Positions 1 to 11,800 of a stretch of DNA of 64,000 nucleotides are shown here, piece after piece. The notes beneath the pieces were generated by a model. It did no database searches, had not been told where the DNA came from, and saw only the letters and a program-made list of their open reading frames with translations. Source of the stretch: Linum tenue (Eukaryota > Streptophyta > Magnoliopsida > Malpighiales > Linaceae); the NCBI GenBank assembly GCA_946122785.1, contig CAMGYJ010000002.1, positions 25,952,492-26,016,491 on the forward strand. The letters are read 5' to 3'. Within the stretch, counting starts at the first letter, position 1. Every line of letters starts with the position of its first letter. The translations under genes and the position numbers were made by a program.

Positions 1-1921
1 GTTTCTTCTTGTTGGTGCAGAGATCTTTCATGAACTTCGCGTACTTGGGCATCTTCGACAGTGCCTCCACAAAAGGCATGCTGATGTTGAGCTGCTTCAA
101 CATTGCCATGAACTTGGCAAACTCAGTCTCCAGCTTATCTTTATGGAGGCGAGTGGGGAAGGGAAGCTGGGGTACGTGCTCCTTCACCACTGGTTGTGGC
201 TTGGGAGCAGGAGCTTCCTTCTCCACCCGCACTTCTGCATCACCGGCTGGAAATGGTGAAGCAGGTAGTGGTGCCTCCTGCCTGGTCGGGGCAGGATCAG
301 CTGATGTAGCCCTGCCGCTCCTGGTGAAAATGGCATCCAGCTGCTCGTGCGGGTCCCGTGGATTGGGGATGGTGGTGGCAGGTAGAGTCCCCGGGGCCCG
401 AGCAGTAAGCTGGCGCGCTAGGACACCGACTTGGTGCTGTAGATCTTGCAGAATAGCACCCTGGTTCCTCTGTCCTGCCTCCAAAGAGGCTATGCTCTGG
501 TCCACCCTTGTGAAATTCGCCTGGCTGGTGGTCATGAATGTCGCCAAAATATTCTTCAGATCAGCCATCTGATTATCTGGAGCTGCGGCTGCTGGAGGCT
601 GAGCAAACTGGCGCTGGGGCTGCTGGAATGGCTGCCCCTGTCTAGCCTGGAAAGGCTGCCTTTGCTGAAAACTACCTGCTGGTGCCGGGAAACCAGGTGG
701 TTTGGTGGTGTTGCTACTCCAAGCGGAGTTGGGATGCTGGCGCCACCCCTCATTGTATGTGTTACTGTATCGATCGAGGCGCCGAGCATTGGCGATGAAG
801 GCCAACTGTTCTTGGGGAGTAGAGGATTCCCGCATAGCCTGGCAGTCCTCCACCAGATGGTTCGGACTCTCACACCACTGACACTGAGCAGCTGGAGGCG
901 TAGCTACACCTCTGCCCGGAAGGAGATTGTTGGGCTGCTTCAATGTCTGCACCAACTCAGCCACCTGCTGCTCTAACCCGGACCTGGCCTCCATAGCGTG
1001 CACACCACGGTCCCGGGAATGTCTGTCTCTGCTGCTCTGCCCCCAGGAGTGATCGCGGGCAGCCAAGGTACTGATCATCTGGTTCAGCTCGGGTGGAGTC
1101 TTCGTGAGAATATCCCCTCCTGGGCATAGAGACTCAATCACCCTCTGGCTATCTGGGGTGAGGGCACTGTAGAAGTTCCCCACTGTGAACGCATCGCTGA
1201 AACCATGATGGGGACACTGCCAGAAGTATCCCATGTACCGCTCCCATGCATCACGAAGTGACTCATCTGGCTCTTGGCGGAAGTGAGTGATCTCCCGCTG
1301 AATCTCTGTGGTCTTCGATGCTGGATAGTACCTGTGCACGAACTTATCCGCCAGATCATCCCAAGAAGTGATGGACAATGGGGGCTGGGTCTCCAACCAC
1401 CTCTTAGCATTCCCCGCCAAAGAATGGGGGAAGAGGTGAAGGCGGATTGCGTCATCCGGAACACCGTTCAGCTTGAACCCGTTTGTCAGCTGCAGAAAAC
1501 GGGAAAGATGTGCCCGGGCCTCCTCATCCTTCAAGCCATGGAACTGGATAGAGGATGTAATGAGTTGAATCCAGCATGGCTTGATCTCGAAGTTATTTGC
1601 TGGAATTGGCGGATAGAGGATGACCGGGCGGATGTCAGCAATCCGTGGAGTGTAGTAGTACTCCAAGGTGGGACCCGGTGGTGGTGGATGATGATGGTTT
1701 CCAGCTCCCTGGGGATTTGGGTCATTCCCCAGGATCTGGTTCTGAGGAGGCGGGTTCTGATTGCCTTCCATCTCGTACTCGTCCTCAGAGTCGCTGCTCA
1801 ATTGGCCGTCTCGGCGCTCCACCGTAGCCAGTCTAGCTCGCTGTTGTCTCCGAAGTTGTTTGCAGGTGCGCTCAATCTCAGGATTCAACGGCAGTAAACC
1901 TCCCGACTGGCTACGGGTCAT
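1..1921 (-). CDS. Ty3/gypsy gag polyprotein, element A (runs off the left edge)
   Basis: An open minus-strand frame runs from the ATG at 1919-1921 to the window edge, about 640 codons, with no stop found by eye. Gag packages retroelement RNA in virus-like particles. The start reads MTRSQSGGLLPL. A capsid-like region follows (FPHSLAGNAKRWLE near residue 165), then a CCHC-like knuckle, CQWCESPNHLVEDC, near 890-850. Downstream comes a Q/P-rich stretch and, near the edge, the conserved FPTRLHKDKLETEFAKF segment that precedes protease in Athila/Tat elements. The primer site and LTR lie directly upstream at 2047-3627. This is the least damaged gag in the block, so element A is probably the youngest insertion here. 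Protease and pol would lie to the left of the window. Confidence 0.85.
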   Translation of the reverse strand, partial: MTRSQSGGLLPLNPEIERTCKQLRRQQRARLATVERRDGQLSSDSEDEYEMEGNQNPPPQNQILGNDPNPQGAGNHHHPPPPGPTLEYYYTPRIADIRPVILYPPIPANNFEIKPCWIQLITSSIQFHGLKDEEARAHLSRFLQLTNGFKLNGVPDDAIRLHLFPHSLAGNAKRWLETQPPLSITSWDDLADKFVHRYYPASKTTEIQREITHFRQEPDESLRDAWERYMGYFWQCPHHGFSDAFTVGNFYSALTPDSQRVIESLCPGGDILTKTPPELNQMISTLAARDHSWGQSSRDRHSRDRGVHAMEARSGLEQQVAELVQTLKQPNNLLPGRGVATPPAAQCQWCESPNHLVEDCQAMRESSTPQEQLAFIANARRLDRYSNTYNEGWRQHPNSAWSSNTTKPPGFPAPAGSFQQRQPFQARQGQPFQQPQRQFAQPPAAAAPDNQMADLKNILATFMTTSQANFTRVDQSIASLEAGQRNQGAILQDLQHQVGVLARQLTARAPGTLPATTIPNPRDPHEQLDAIFTRSGRATSADPAPTRQEAPLPASPFPAGDAEVRVEKEAPAPKPQPVVKEHVPQLPFPTRLHKDKLETEFAKFMAMLKQLNISMPFVEALSKMPKYAKFMKDLCTNKKK

Positions 1922-2046
1922 GCACTATCTGCACACAATCAAGCAATGCAAACCCGTGAAGGCATAAGTGGGAAGGAACAAACACTCAATGCAAAAATGA
2001 AAATGCTAAAGTAACAGAAATCACTTTTCTTCAACAACCTAGCCGT

Positions 2047-2064
2047 TCCCCGGCAACGGCGCCA
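2047..2064 (-). other. Primer binding site, tRNA-Asp type, element A
   Basis: On the minus strand this reads TGGCGCCGTTGCCGGGGA, the complement of the 3' end of plant tRNA-Asp(GUC). It lies 6 nt inside the LTR end (gtca then agtttt) and about 125 nt before the gag start. This fixes the element on the minus strand and the LTR to the right. Confidence 0.9.
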
Positions 2065-2070
2065 AAAACT

Positions 2071-3627
2071 TGACTCACTCCTACTGTCACTCTAGAAAAT
2101 GGCCAAGTGTAACCACTTCCTAAAGCGTAGTATAGCGGGTTAGGTTTCAATGTCAACCCGGGTCCTAGATGTGATGACTACTCAGTGAATTCGTATTATC
2201 TAGCAATGAAACTTTAGTGAAGGTCTAAACTAACAAGCAAGCAAAGCAACTAAACGGTTGTTTTCAGGTTAAGAGAGGTCACCCGGATATGGTTCCCCCT
2301 AGTCTGCAGTTAAGCCGGATTGAAATTACCAAGTTCAATTTCTATGATAGTTATACTGCGGAAGGTTCTCAAACAGTCTGAAGTCTCGACTAAAGGTCTT
2401 CAGACCCTCTCAATCTGAGTCTCTAGCGGGCGACTAACCTCCACCGGAGTAAACAGATTGAGGCCCTATGAACAAAACCTCCACTACCGAATTGAATTCG
2501 GTACAGAATAGTGAATTGGCTCCTCGACTAAAGTCACCAATTCGCTACCTTCAATTAAGGATGCTCTATCAACCTAGGCAGATATTCTCATTCTAGGTTA
2601 AAGCAGAAACAACAGGAATTTGATCAGGATTCATGCCATTCAATCATTCAAACCTCAATCGAATATAATCAATTCATAGAAACAGTACTTGGGTTCATAC
2701 AATCAATCCCAACATACAGAACTAGGGTTTCCCACACCCAGATGAATGGGAGAACTACTCCATGGAGAAAGAAGCAAAAACAGAATCAGACGCGGAAATC
2801 ATACTGTGAAGATGGATTTCTGCTCCTGGACGTTGAATCGGCACTTCTCCAAGCTCAAACCAAGCTCCAATGGTGTTGAAGATCGATCTAGGGCGCTTGG
2901 AGACTCTTGTTCGTCGCTTTCTCTCTCTAGGAATCGCTCTGTCTCTCTAAAACTCGAATCCCCCTCTTTTTGGCTGAAAATCTGCTTAAAAGGGCATCAG
3001 TGGCCAAAGCACGGTCGAGGGCACGGCCGTGCTTTGCCTCAGCCCGCCCGTGCTTTGGCTAGGGTTAATTACACCGCCAGCAGTTGGGGAAAACACGGCC
3101 GTGCTTTTGGAAGAACACGCTCGTGCTTTGGTGGAACATGGCCGTGCTTTCAGCCCGTGTTTTCAGCTCGAGTTGGCCAAACTCAAATCAGCTCTCGGCA
3201 GTAAAAGCACGGTCACAGAACACGGCCGTGTTCTGAAGGCCTCCTGCCCGTGTTTTCACTGCCGAACCTGTTCCCCTATATTCAATGCTTCGTTTCTCCC
3301 TCGTCCGGACCCCGAATCAGTCGCCGTTTGATCCCAGACGCTCGTAGTCTCGTCCTCTTTCTTTTCATGACAGACTTGCACGATTCTTTGTCCATAAAGG
3401 GAGGTAAAAATCCATTCTTCTTCAGGTCATGCCAGAGTTTCTTCTCCCGAATCGCCAATTGATCTCTGATTGACTTGAAACTTGCGCCTATGCTTCACTT
3501 TATGTGCTAGGACCTGAAATGTAACAAAGGAACGCAACCTAGCGTAAAATAGGCCAAAGAATCGATAATGCAAGCTTAAACGATCAAGAACCAAAGGGGA
3601 AAAACATTTGCAAATATCGAGTCATCA
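2071..3627 (-). repeat. LTR1, 5' LTR of element A
   Basis: The LTR is about 1557 bp. Its sense start is TGATGACTCGA at 3627 and its sense end is GAGTCA at 2071. It aligns along its length with LTR2, LTR3 and LTR5. A core at about 3000-3265 is packed with the short palindromic word cacggccgtg followed by cttt. The outer end abuts gag of element B at 3628, so A inserted there. Confidence 0.8.
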
Positions 3628-4058
3628 CTTGCCTCCCCATCCTTCAAGCCATGAAACTGGATAGAGGATGTAATGAGTTGAATCCAGCATGGCTTGATCT
3701 CAAAGTTGTTTGCTGGAATGAGCGGATAGAGGATGACAGGACAGATATCAGCGACTCGTGGAGTGTAGTATTACTCCAAGGTGGGACCTGGCGGCTGTGG
3801 TTGATGTTGAACCCCCTTTGCCTGGGGTATTGGGTTGTTCCGCAAGATCTGATTTACCGGGGGAACCTGGAGAGGTATCCCTTGGGGCAGGTTGTGTTCA
3901 CCTTCCATCTCGTACTCGTCCTCGAAATCGCTGCTTAAGTGGCCGTCTATGCGCTCCTCCGTAGCAAGTCTAGCTCGCTGTTGTCTCCTAAGTTGGCGAC
4001 AAGTGCGTTCAAGCTCCGGATCCAATCGCAGTAAACCTCCTGACTGGCTACGGGTCAT
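3628..4058 (-). pseudogene. gag fragment of element B, interrupted by element A
   Basis: The minus-strand frame starts at 4056-4058 with MTRSQSGGLL and is clearly homologous to the start of the element A gag. A stop codon at about 3771 sits where A has Tyr in its YYY run, and homology continues past it to 3628. There it is cut by the outer end of LTR1. The rest of this gag should lie left of element A, outside the window. Confidence 0.8.
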
Positions 4059-4179
4059 TCACTACCTGCGCACAGTCAAGCAGCAAACCCGTGAAGGCAC
4101 AAGTGGGACAAAGCAAACAAACAATGCTAAAAAGAAAAGCTAAATTAACAGAAACCCCGTTTCTTCAACAACCTAGCCG

Positions 4180-4197
4180 TCCCCGTCAACGGCGCCA
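4180..4197 (-). other. Primer binding site, element B
   Basis: On the minus strand this is TGGCGCCGTTGACGGGGA, the tRNA-Asp primer site with one change from the element A copy. It lies between the gag start at 4058 and LTR2. Confidence 0.85.
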
Positions 4198-4203
4198 AAA
4201 AAT

Positions 4204-5552
4204 TGACTCGCTTCTACCGTCACTCTAGAAAATGGCCAAGTGTAAGCACCTCCTAAAGCGTAGTATAGCGGGTTTGGGTTTTAATGTCAACCCGGGTCCT
4301 AAGTTTGATGACTACTCTGTGAATTCTTATTATTTAGCAGTGAAAGTGTAGTGAAGGCCCAAACAAGTAAACAAGCAAAGCAGTTAAAGGTTGTTTTCAA
4401 GTTGAGAGAGGTCACCCGGATATGGTTCTCCCAAGACTGCAGTTAAGCCTGATTGCAATTTACCAAGTTCAAGTTCAATGATAGTTATACTGCGGGAGGT
4501 TCTTAAACAGTCTGTAGTCTCGACTAAAGGTCTCCAGACCCTCTCAATCTGAGTCCCCAGCGGGCGGCTAACCTCCACCGGAGTAAACAGATTGAGGCCC
4601 TAACGAACCAAACCTCCACTACCGAAGTAAATCCGGTACAGAATAGTGAATTGACTCCTCGACTAAAGTCGTCAATTCACTACCTTCAATCAAGGGTGCT
4701 CTATCAACCTAGGCAGATATTCTCTTTCTAGGTTAAAGCAGAAACAACAGGAATTTGATCAGGATTCATGCCATTCAAGAAATCAAACCTCAATTGAATA
4801 TAATCATATCACTGAATTCGTACTTGGGTTCATACAATCAAACCTAACATACAAATCTAGGGTTCTTCATACCCAGGTGAAAGAGAAAGTTACTCCATAG
4901 AGAGAGACGGGAAATCTAGCTCAGACGCGGAAATCATACTGTGAAGGATGAGATTCTGCTTCTGGCACTCAATCACTTCTCCAAGCTCAAGCCGGGCTCC
5001 AATGGTGATGGAGATCGATCTAAGGCGCTTGAAGAATCAGGTTCGTCACTTTCTCTCTCTAGGTATACGCTTTGTCTCTCTAAAACCCCAGAATTTCCCG
5101 AACACACGGCCGTGTGGATTCCCAGTTTGCCTGTGTGAGAATGGAAACGTCGCGTTTTTATTAGTGGACTTCAGGCACGCTGCACGGCCAGAAGCACACG
5201 ACCGTGTGGATTTCCAGTCTGGCCGTGTGAGCTCCCTGGACTTTCCACACGGCCACAAGGGGTCCCCTACACGGCCAGTGCGATTTTCCCGTGCAAAGTG
5301 ATGCCACACGGCCAAGTCGCACGGCCGTGTGGAAATTTAGGCATGCCCGTGTGGCTTCCTCAGCTTCTCGCCAAACGTCCAATCTTCGTCCAATCGACCC
5401 CGAACTCGTTCCCAAACCTTCATTCACATACTAGGATCTGAAATATCACAAACAAGAACAACCTAGCGTGAAATTGGCTTAAAACACGAGAATCAACATC
5501 TCAAAATGGCTCAAGAATAGGGGTAAAAACATGTGCAATTAACGGTCTATCA
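4204..5552 (-). repeat. LTR2, 5' LTR of element B
   Basis: The LTR is about 1349 bp. Its sense start is TGATAGACCG at 5552 and its sense end is GAGTCA at 4204. Its palindrome core at about 5100-5360 uses a different tail from LTR1: cacacggccgtgtgg instead of cacggccgtgcttt. Its outer end cuts an RT gene at 5553. Confidence 0.8.
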
Positions 5553-5867
5553 ATAAGATTCTTCACTGTTGCTTTATTCAACCTCCGGTAGTCAATGTAC
5601 ATTCTCATGGAGCCATCTTTCTTTTTGACAAACAAAACCGGTGCACCCCATGGTGAGATGCTAGGTCGAATAAACCCCTTGTCCAGCAAATCTTGTAATT
5701 GCTCTTTAAGCTCCTTTAACTCAAATGGTGCCATTCGATACGGTGCCATTGAAATTGGTGTTGTGCCAGATACCAATTCAATATCAAACTCTCCTTCCCT
5801 TTCTGATGGAAGGCCGGGAAGTTCTTTTGGAAACACATAAGGAAACTCCCTTACTACCTCTACATCT
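5553..5867 (-). pseudogene. Ty3/gypsy reverse transcriptase fragment X (chromovirus-like)
   Basis: The minus strand encodes the start of an RT domain: [13 protein letters not shown], then [16 protein letters not shown], then [20 protein letters not shown] and [10 protein letters not shown]. These motifs suit plant chromoviruses rather than the Athila-type pol elsewhere here. Both sides are cut, by LTR2 at 5552 and LTR3 at 5868, so it is target DNA exposed between two insertions. The YxDD catalytic motif would lie further downstream and is absent. Confidence 0.85.
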
Positions 5868-7335
5868 GACACGCTAAAACACAACATCAAACTGCAACCA
5901 AGTGTATTCGCAGTATGGAAATGCAGTATAGTGGAATCAAGTAATAAATATCAACCCAGGTCCTAGATGTACTGCCTACTCCATGATTATCTATTATCTA
6001 GCGGAGAAAGTTTAGTGAAAATGAGTTTAAACTAAAGTAGACAGAAAGCAGTAAATTGTCTAGTTTCCTGAAGCAAGAGAAGAGTCACTCCGGAATGAGT
6101 CCCCCTAGCTCCTTAGTTAGGTCCAAGTTGTAATTTCCTTTGGTTGATTTACTGTTGATTAAACTGCGGAAGATCCGGTAGTAGTTTGGAATCTCTTAAG
6201 CTGACCTAGCCCTCTTAGACAGACTAACTGGCAGACGACTAGTCTTCACCGGGATAGAAAGCTAAGGAAATTAACACAGAACACCACTACTGGAACCAGA
6301 TTCCAGTACAAAGCAGTGAATTGACTAACTCTCGTATAATCAATTCACTCCTATCAATTGAAGAAGCTCTAACAACCTTATCAGATTCTATCTATCTCAG
6401 GTTGTAGCAGAAATCAAAAGAAGTTGATCAGGATTCAATTGAATCAATAAACTCACTTCAATCGATTATAATCAAACAGTATATCAATCCAAAATTCATT
6501 ACAATCAAGATTCCTAACACATGGAACTAGGGTTCTTCATACCCAAGTGAGAGAAAGGTATACTCCATAGAGAGAGAGGAAAACAGAAATCAAAGCAGTC
6601 ATACTCATAAAGATGGAAATAATCTACTATGGGATGTCAATCTTCACTCTTGGAGATACAATCTGGGCTTCAATGGTGAGAAATTCACTCCAAATAGCTC
6701 CTAGGGTTTGTTCTTCGCATTTTCTCTCCTAGAACTCTGTTTTTGCTCCAAAAAGTCGAATCCCCTTCCTTTGGCTCGAATCTTCCTCTTTCATCCCGAT
6801 TTTGGGCAAAATACGGGCAGAAATACGGTCGTAATTCACATATGCCCGTATTTTGCCCAAAAAGCACGTTTCACTTAAGCTGATGAGGCATATAATACGA
6901 TCGTATTTAGGGAAATACCACCAGTATTTCATAAATTACAGTCGTAATCATCCCAGTATTTTTCACTTCCTCATAAATCTTCAAGGGTTCGGCTCAGCAT
7001 TAAAATCCGGGCTAGACCAAGCAAAATACGACCGTAATTCTCAGCAAGACAGTCGTATTTTGCACTTTACCACTCTCCAGGCTTGGTAGTAAAAATACCT
7101 GCAGACATCTTCAGAAGCACGATCGTAATCTTTCTGGGGACAACCGTATTTTGCACCCTGAATCGCCAAATGAGCTTCAAATAACCCAAAACTTGCGTCA
7201 TTGCCTCTTTTACCTGTTAGGACATGATATGTGACAAAATAGCACAACCTAGCGTAAAATAGGCCAATGAACCACAAATTAGAACTAAAACAGTCAGGAA
7301 ATTAGAGCGCAAACATGTGAAAATATGACCCTATA
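5868..7335 (-). repeat. LTR3, 3' LTR of element C
   Basis: The sense end TAGCGTGTCA at 5868 runs straight into RT sequence with no primer site, so this is the 3' LTR at the left edge of an element whose body lies to the right. The palindrome core at about 6790-7160 uses tacggtcgtaatt-type words. The sense start near 7335 lacks the expected TG and may be mutated or shifted by a base or two. Confidence 0.75.
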
Positions 7336-8635
7336 AAATTCCACCAAACTTAAGCGTTTGCTTGTCCCCAAGCAAACCAAGTCAGATAAAAGGGAAGCTC
7401 AAACCATTTTAATCATGAAAACTTTGGGGACATATCATATAGGCACAAAATACGTGAATCGTACTGGCTTTTAGGCATCAAGACACGAGCAACCTCAACG
7501 GAAACCTAGACAACCACCACAGATGACATTCGAATGCAGCAAAATCGGGTAAAGGAAGAGTCTCCCTTCTGTTCACCAACCAACCTAGACTTGTCTCAAC
7601 CACTTATTCAAGACAGTCACCTCATGCATACAAATCAAGACATTAGAATCAAGACCGAGCAATCTAGTTCCTCACCAGGGTAAAGAATGTAAAGAATATA
7701 AGGAAATGAATCACTCACTCTCGACCAGTGGGGTCAGGACAATTTGATGCGAAAAAATGCGCATGTTTATTCTCTCGATTCCTAACGTCTCTACAACATG
7801 ACGGCAGACTCTAAATGCTAGAGTTCACATATCGGATGTCACCACTAACTAGTCAGGAGGTCTTAGACATGGGTTCAGATGACTGGCTAGGGTCTTGGAG
7901 ATGGGGAAAAGGCCTTTTAGGTGGTGGAAGTATTCATAACACAAGGTTCCACAGTTCAAAACCCAACACAGTTACCATTATTGGAACCATTTACTTTCTT
8001 TCTGCCATTCTGCATTGATCAAGTTTTTTAGAGCACAAGAGTGAAGGAGGTCACAATAATGTTAGTATTTCTAAGCCAAACTGCTAAGAAACACTACCTA
8101 ATGAGTATTATTCAGATTTTTAGTGGTGGCTCTCTTTTGCTTTCATTCATTTTTTTCTTTCATTTCTTGAGAGAACCACCACCTCTGCACATTTTTACAA
8201 ACACATGCCCAACTTTTAAGAACTACCTCCAACCCTCATATTATTTCTAGCAGAAACAATAGAGAACATGCAGAAACCACTCTGTGGAACCTCTAAGAGA
8301 TTCAAAAAGGGCGATTTTCCATTGTAGACCGAAAGAAAGGAAATTACACAGCTCAAAGGTGCTGACTCGAGGTATGACTGAAGGGAAACAATGTTACCGT
8401 GAAATGATGATCGGGAACGGGGACTGGAGGGCAGACCAGTCAAGAGCAGGGGACAAGAAGGGGACCAGTCCAAAGGCATAGAGCTAGAATCATGAAAACA
8501 AACACACTGGGTGAAAGAAACTATAGTTCCAAGTCTACAACAAAAGAAAAAGAAAAGGAAAAATGACACCGAGTCTCATTCTGGAAAGAAAGAAAAATGC
8601 ATAACCGAGCATCCCATGGGTCAGTCAGAACCATC
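7336..8635 (-). repeat. 3' spacer of element C, repeated in element E
   Basis: This is non-coding spacer between the 3' LTR and the downstream ORF. About 7348-8310 aligns closely with 19513-20530; for example, both have the gactggctagggtcttgga segment (7881 and 20046) and the gttcagatgactgg segment. It contains a pyrimidine-rich stretch near 8140 and no convincing gene. About 8310-8635 has no match I could find. Confidence 0.7.
7356..7377 (-). other. Hairpin just inside the 3' LTR of element C
   Basis: A perfect 9-bp stem, GTTTGCTTG with CAAGCAAAC, encloses the 4-nt loop TCCC. It starts about 20 bp from the LTR3 edge. The same arrangement recurs at 12999, 19524 and 61697. Confidence 0.8.
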
Positions 8636-8857
8636 CTAGTTCTTGTCGCCACCATCGCCAGCTAGAGGTGGGTAGTGATCCTCATGCCCAGGAGAAGGCT
8701 GCCAAGCGTAGCTAACAGCAGTTGGGTTCATGTCCCAGAAGGGCATAATGTAGTGCTGGGCCGAAATGATGCGGCGACGGCCATCGCGCTCACGATCAAG
8801 GCGGGTGTTGAGGTGCTCCTGGCCATCTAGAATTTTCTCGTTCTGACGAGTTGGTGG
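8636..8857 (-). pseudogene. C-terminal piece of the downstream (ATHILA-type) ORF of element C
   Basis: A minus-strand frame ends at the stop at 8636 and is cut on its N-terminal side by the LTR of element D at 8858. The visible part has a charged helix-like stretch (EKILDGQEHLNTRLDRERD) followed by an aromatic and proline-rich tail. Position after pol and before the 3' spacer matches the extra ORF of Athila-like elements. The family call rests mainly on position. Confidence 0.5.
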
Positions 8858-11800
8858 TGACAAAATTGCAAGTGCACAGTGTCGTACAAGTAATAAAGTG
8901 TAAGTAAAATTATCGTTCTCTAGGGGATTGGTGAAACTCAATAATTAACAAATTTAGTTCAAGAAACTATAGGAATTGCAAAGGTTGTAATCAAGTGATG
9001 ATTTGCAAAGATCGCACAAATTAAGTAACTCGATAAATCAACTATTTTGGAGAAATTGATATTGGAGAGTTCCAAGGGAAACACAAGATTTTACTATTTT
9101 ACCTTAGTAAATTTAATTACCCTTGTCAATCGATTTAATCCATATTCCTACAATCGGGATACCTATAATTTGATAGCTATCTCTATCGAGAATTACCACG
9201 TACTAACTAATTAAGACAATTTCTACTATCGTAGTTAACTGAATTAATTAATTAGCCTTAAGAACGATATCCCTGAAATGACTGCATAATTCCCTATTTA
9301 ATCCACTATCGCTTCGATAGGCAATATGTCGTGTGAAATGTATTTGGTTATTAGGTTTTCACTATCGTTATTAACCTAGAAAACTACAAATCATTGTGAA
9401 GGTGGCCAATCAACACAAAGCGTTAAACAATTCCACACGATAGAAAATGGAAGAAAAACAAGTCATGATTAAAACATCGAGGCTAGATAATGAAATCCAT
9501 AAGTTTCCCCCAGAAATTGGGGGATTAGTTCATGATGAAAAGAAAGTACATAAACATGCCAATGTTCAACATGATGACTAACTACCAAAACAAAGGAGTA
9601 GAGAAAGTACTAAGTGTTGAAGTTAATCCCCAACTCACAAGAGTCTTCCTCTCTTCAAAATGCTCAACTCCAAAGTGTGCCAAAGTGAGCTCTCTCCTTT
9701 GATTTTTCTGTCTAAAACTAGTCTCTAAAAGTGTCTCCCTAGTCTCCTAGTTGGTGCCCCTTGTAAATCCATTTTCTGCAGATTTAATCCCACAAAACAA
9801 AACACTTGCAGGTCACATTTCCAAGAGAGGTTGCTGCTAGCTTAAGTCTCTTTCTTTGCAATAAATTCTTGCATCATTTTCTCTATTGGTGAGCCACCAA
9901 ATCGATTTGCTCACTTCAAGAAATCTGACCCAATCCCAATAATTTCTAAGGGTTGCTGACAGTTGAGTGAAGATTCCAACCCCAATAATTCGATTTGTGT
10001 TACACCCCGCTCTTTCTAAGGGTCGAAATGACTATTTTACCCTTGGATAAATTTATCAAGTTTCACCATAATATCGAGGAGGATTAAAAATGTGAACTAT
10101 CGGTTTGAACGGTGTTGAATTTCGATATAAAACGAGGAAGTTACGAGCATAGATTGAGATTTGAATTAAGACCCAATCAAGGATCATAGGTTGGGTGGAT
10201 TATGTTAGTTGGGCCGAGTTCTTTTAATTGTGTGGGAATCTAGATGTGGGCCGAGTGTTGGGTTGGAGGGAAGAGTAAGTGGTGAAATAAAGGGAATGGG
10301 CTAAGCTTGAATGAAGAAGAGAGTTGAGAAGAGAGGGTTGATGAGGATTGGGCTTAGTCCAAGCCGAGAGAAGGAGAGGAGGAGTGGCTGGCCTGCCGGC
10401 CCAGTGGGAAAGAAGAGGAAGAAGGGCTTTAGCCCATTATGTGAATTTAAAAGGGGGAGCAAGTTTTATGGGTTGGTTGCTGAAATGGGAAGTAGAAGTG
10501 GGCTTTAGGCCCGGGAAGGAGAAGAAGTGGATTTGGGTGAAAGGAGAGGGGCGAAGCCCATTGGCGCTGGAAGAGAGGAGAGGTTCTCCTCTGAGAACTC
10601 GACCAGAAGCAGAGCAACCGGCGGAATGCAGAGCGGCAGCGGCGGGAGAAAAACAAACCCGGAGAAATCGGAAAGTAACGCTCGGTTTAATATGGGATTA
10701 AAGCGGTACTTAATTGGGGTAATTGAGGGTGAGATCGTTTCCTTGAGAGAAAGAGGCGGTTGTGAAAAATCCCTCTCTGTTTTGGAGAACAAAACAGTGG
10801 ACGCGCCAAAGTAGAGAGAGAGAGAGAGCCCGGTGGCGACCCCGGCGGTCTGAACGAGGACGTCGTGATGAAGAAGTCGACGCGATCACCAAGGAGAGGA
10901 GGAAAGATGGCAATCGGAGGGCCGGTTCGTGAACGCAGAAGGGAGTCCGTGAATTTGGCAACGGCAGCAAGAAGTATCGGTGTCGACTCCAACGTTAGCA
11001 TTGATTTTGGCGCCGGCAGAAGGGAAAACAAGGTGATGGCGACCATGAGGCAACGATCTTACCCTCCTAGACGACGAGGAGTCTCGGCAATCCGTCACTG
11101 GCCTCCAAATTGTGGCCCGAGGAGAGGTGTCGAAGATGATGGCGTCGACGGGAAGCTCCAGGCGGCAGTGACAGGCGGTGAACCGTTGCTCGAGGAAAAA
11201 GAGGAGCCAGAGGAGTGCGACTGTTGTGGGTTCGAGGATGGGGAGAAGGTCGACGGCGACGGTGGCCGGAACCGCGGTGTCGACGGCGGCGGCGGGGTGC
11301 AGGTGAGTTGTTCTCCCATTTTATTGGAATTCAATGGCATCAAATTGAAAATTTGATGAATAGTTAGGGGCGTATGGGTCTTTTAGGAGTTGGGGCGATT
11401 TGGTAAAGTTCAAGAAGGTTGGGCGCCGTAAAGTAATTGACCAGGCTTGGGGTGAGTTCGCGATAAGTAAATGTTTGGGTATCGGATTGGAAATAAGCCT
11501 TTTGGACTTAAATGTTTAAATCAGAAAGTGGAAATTGGCCTGGAGGGCTGAATTGTGAAATTCTGGAAATTTGGGGGCCAAACTGACAAAACCTGGGAAT
11601 TTCGAGTACCATTTGGTAATTTGCCATTTTAGGGCAAAAAGGTAATTTCTAGAATTTTATGGGGAATCTTAGGAAAGATTAAATGGAGGAAATTGGGATT
11701 GAAATTAACCAAATTGAAGGTCGTTTGGTTAGTTACGCTTAGTGATAAGTGAGTTAAGTTTTGCCTAAATATCTAATAGGAGGAAATGGAAAAGGAAGCG

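Noticed and set aside
9..976. Plus-strand frames of 187 and 176 codons at the left edge
   Set aside because: They are antisense shadows of the intact minus-strand gag, which has the family motifs.
3000..3265. A CRISPR-like or tandem satellite array
   Set aside because: The spacing of the palindromic words is irregular, there are no uniform spacers, and the block sits inside a plant LTR.
10311..11356. Several frames of 65-163 codons on both strands with GC-rich sequence
   Set aside because: They lie within a solo LTR with target duplications, have no recognisable domain, and overlap each other on both strands.
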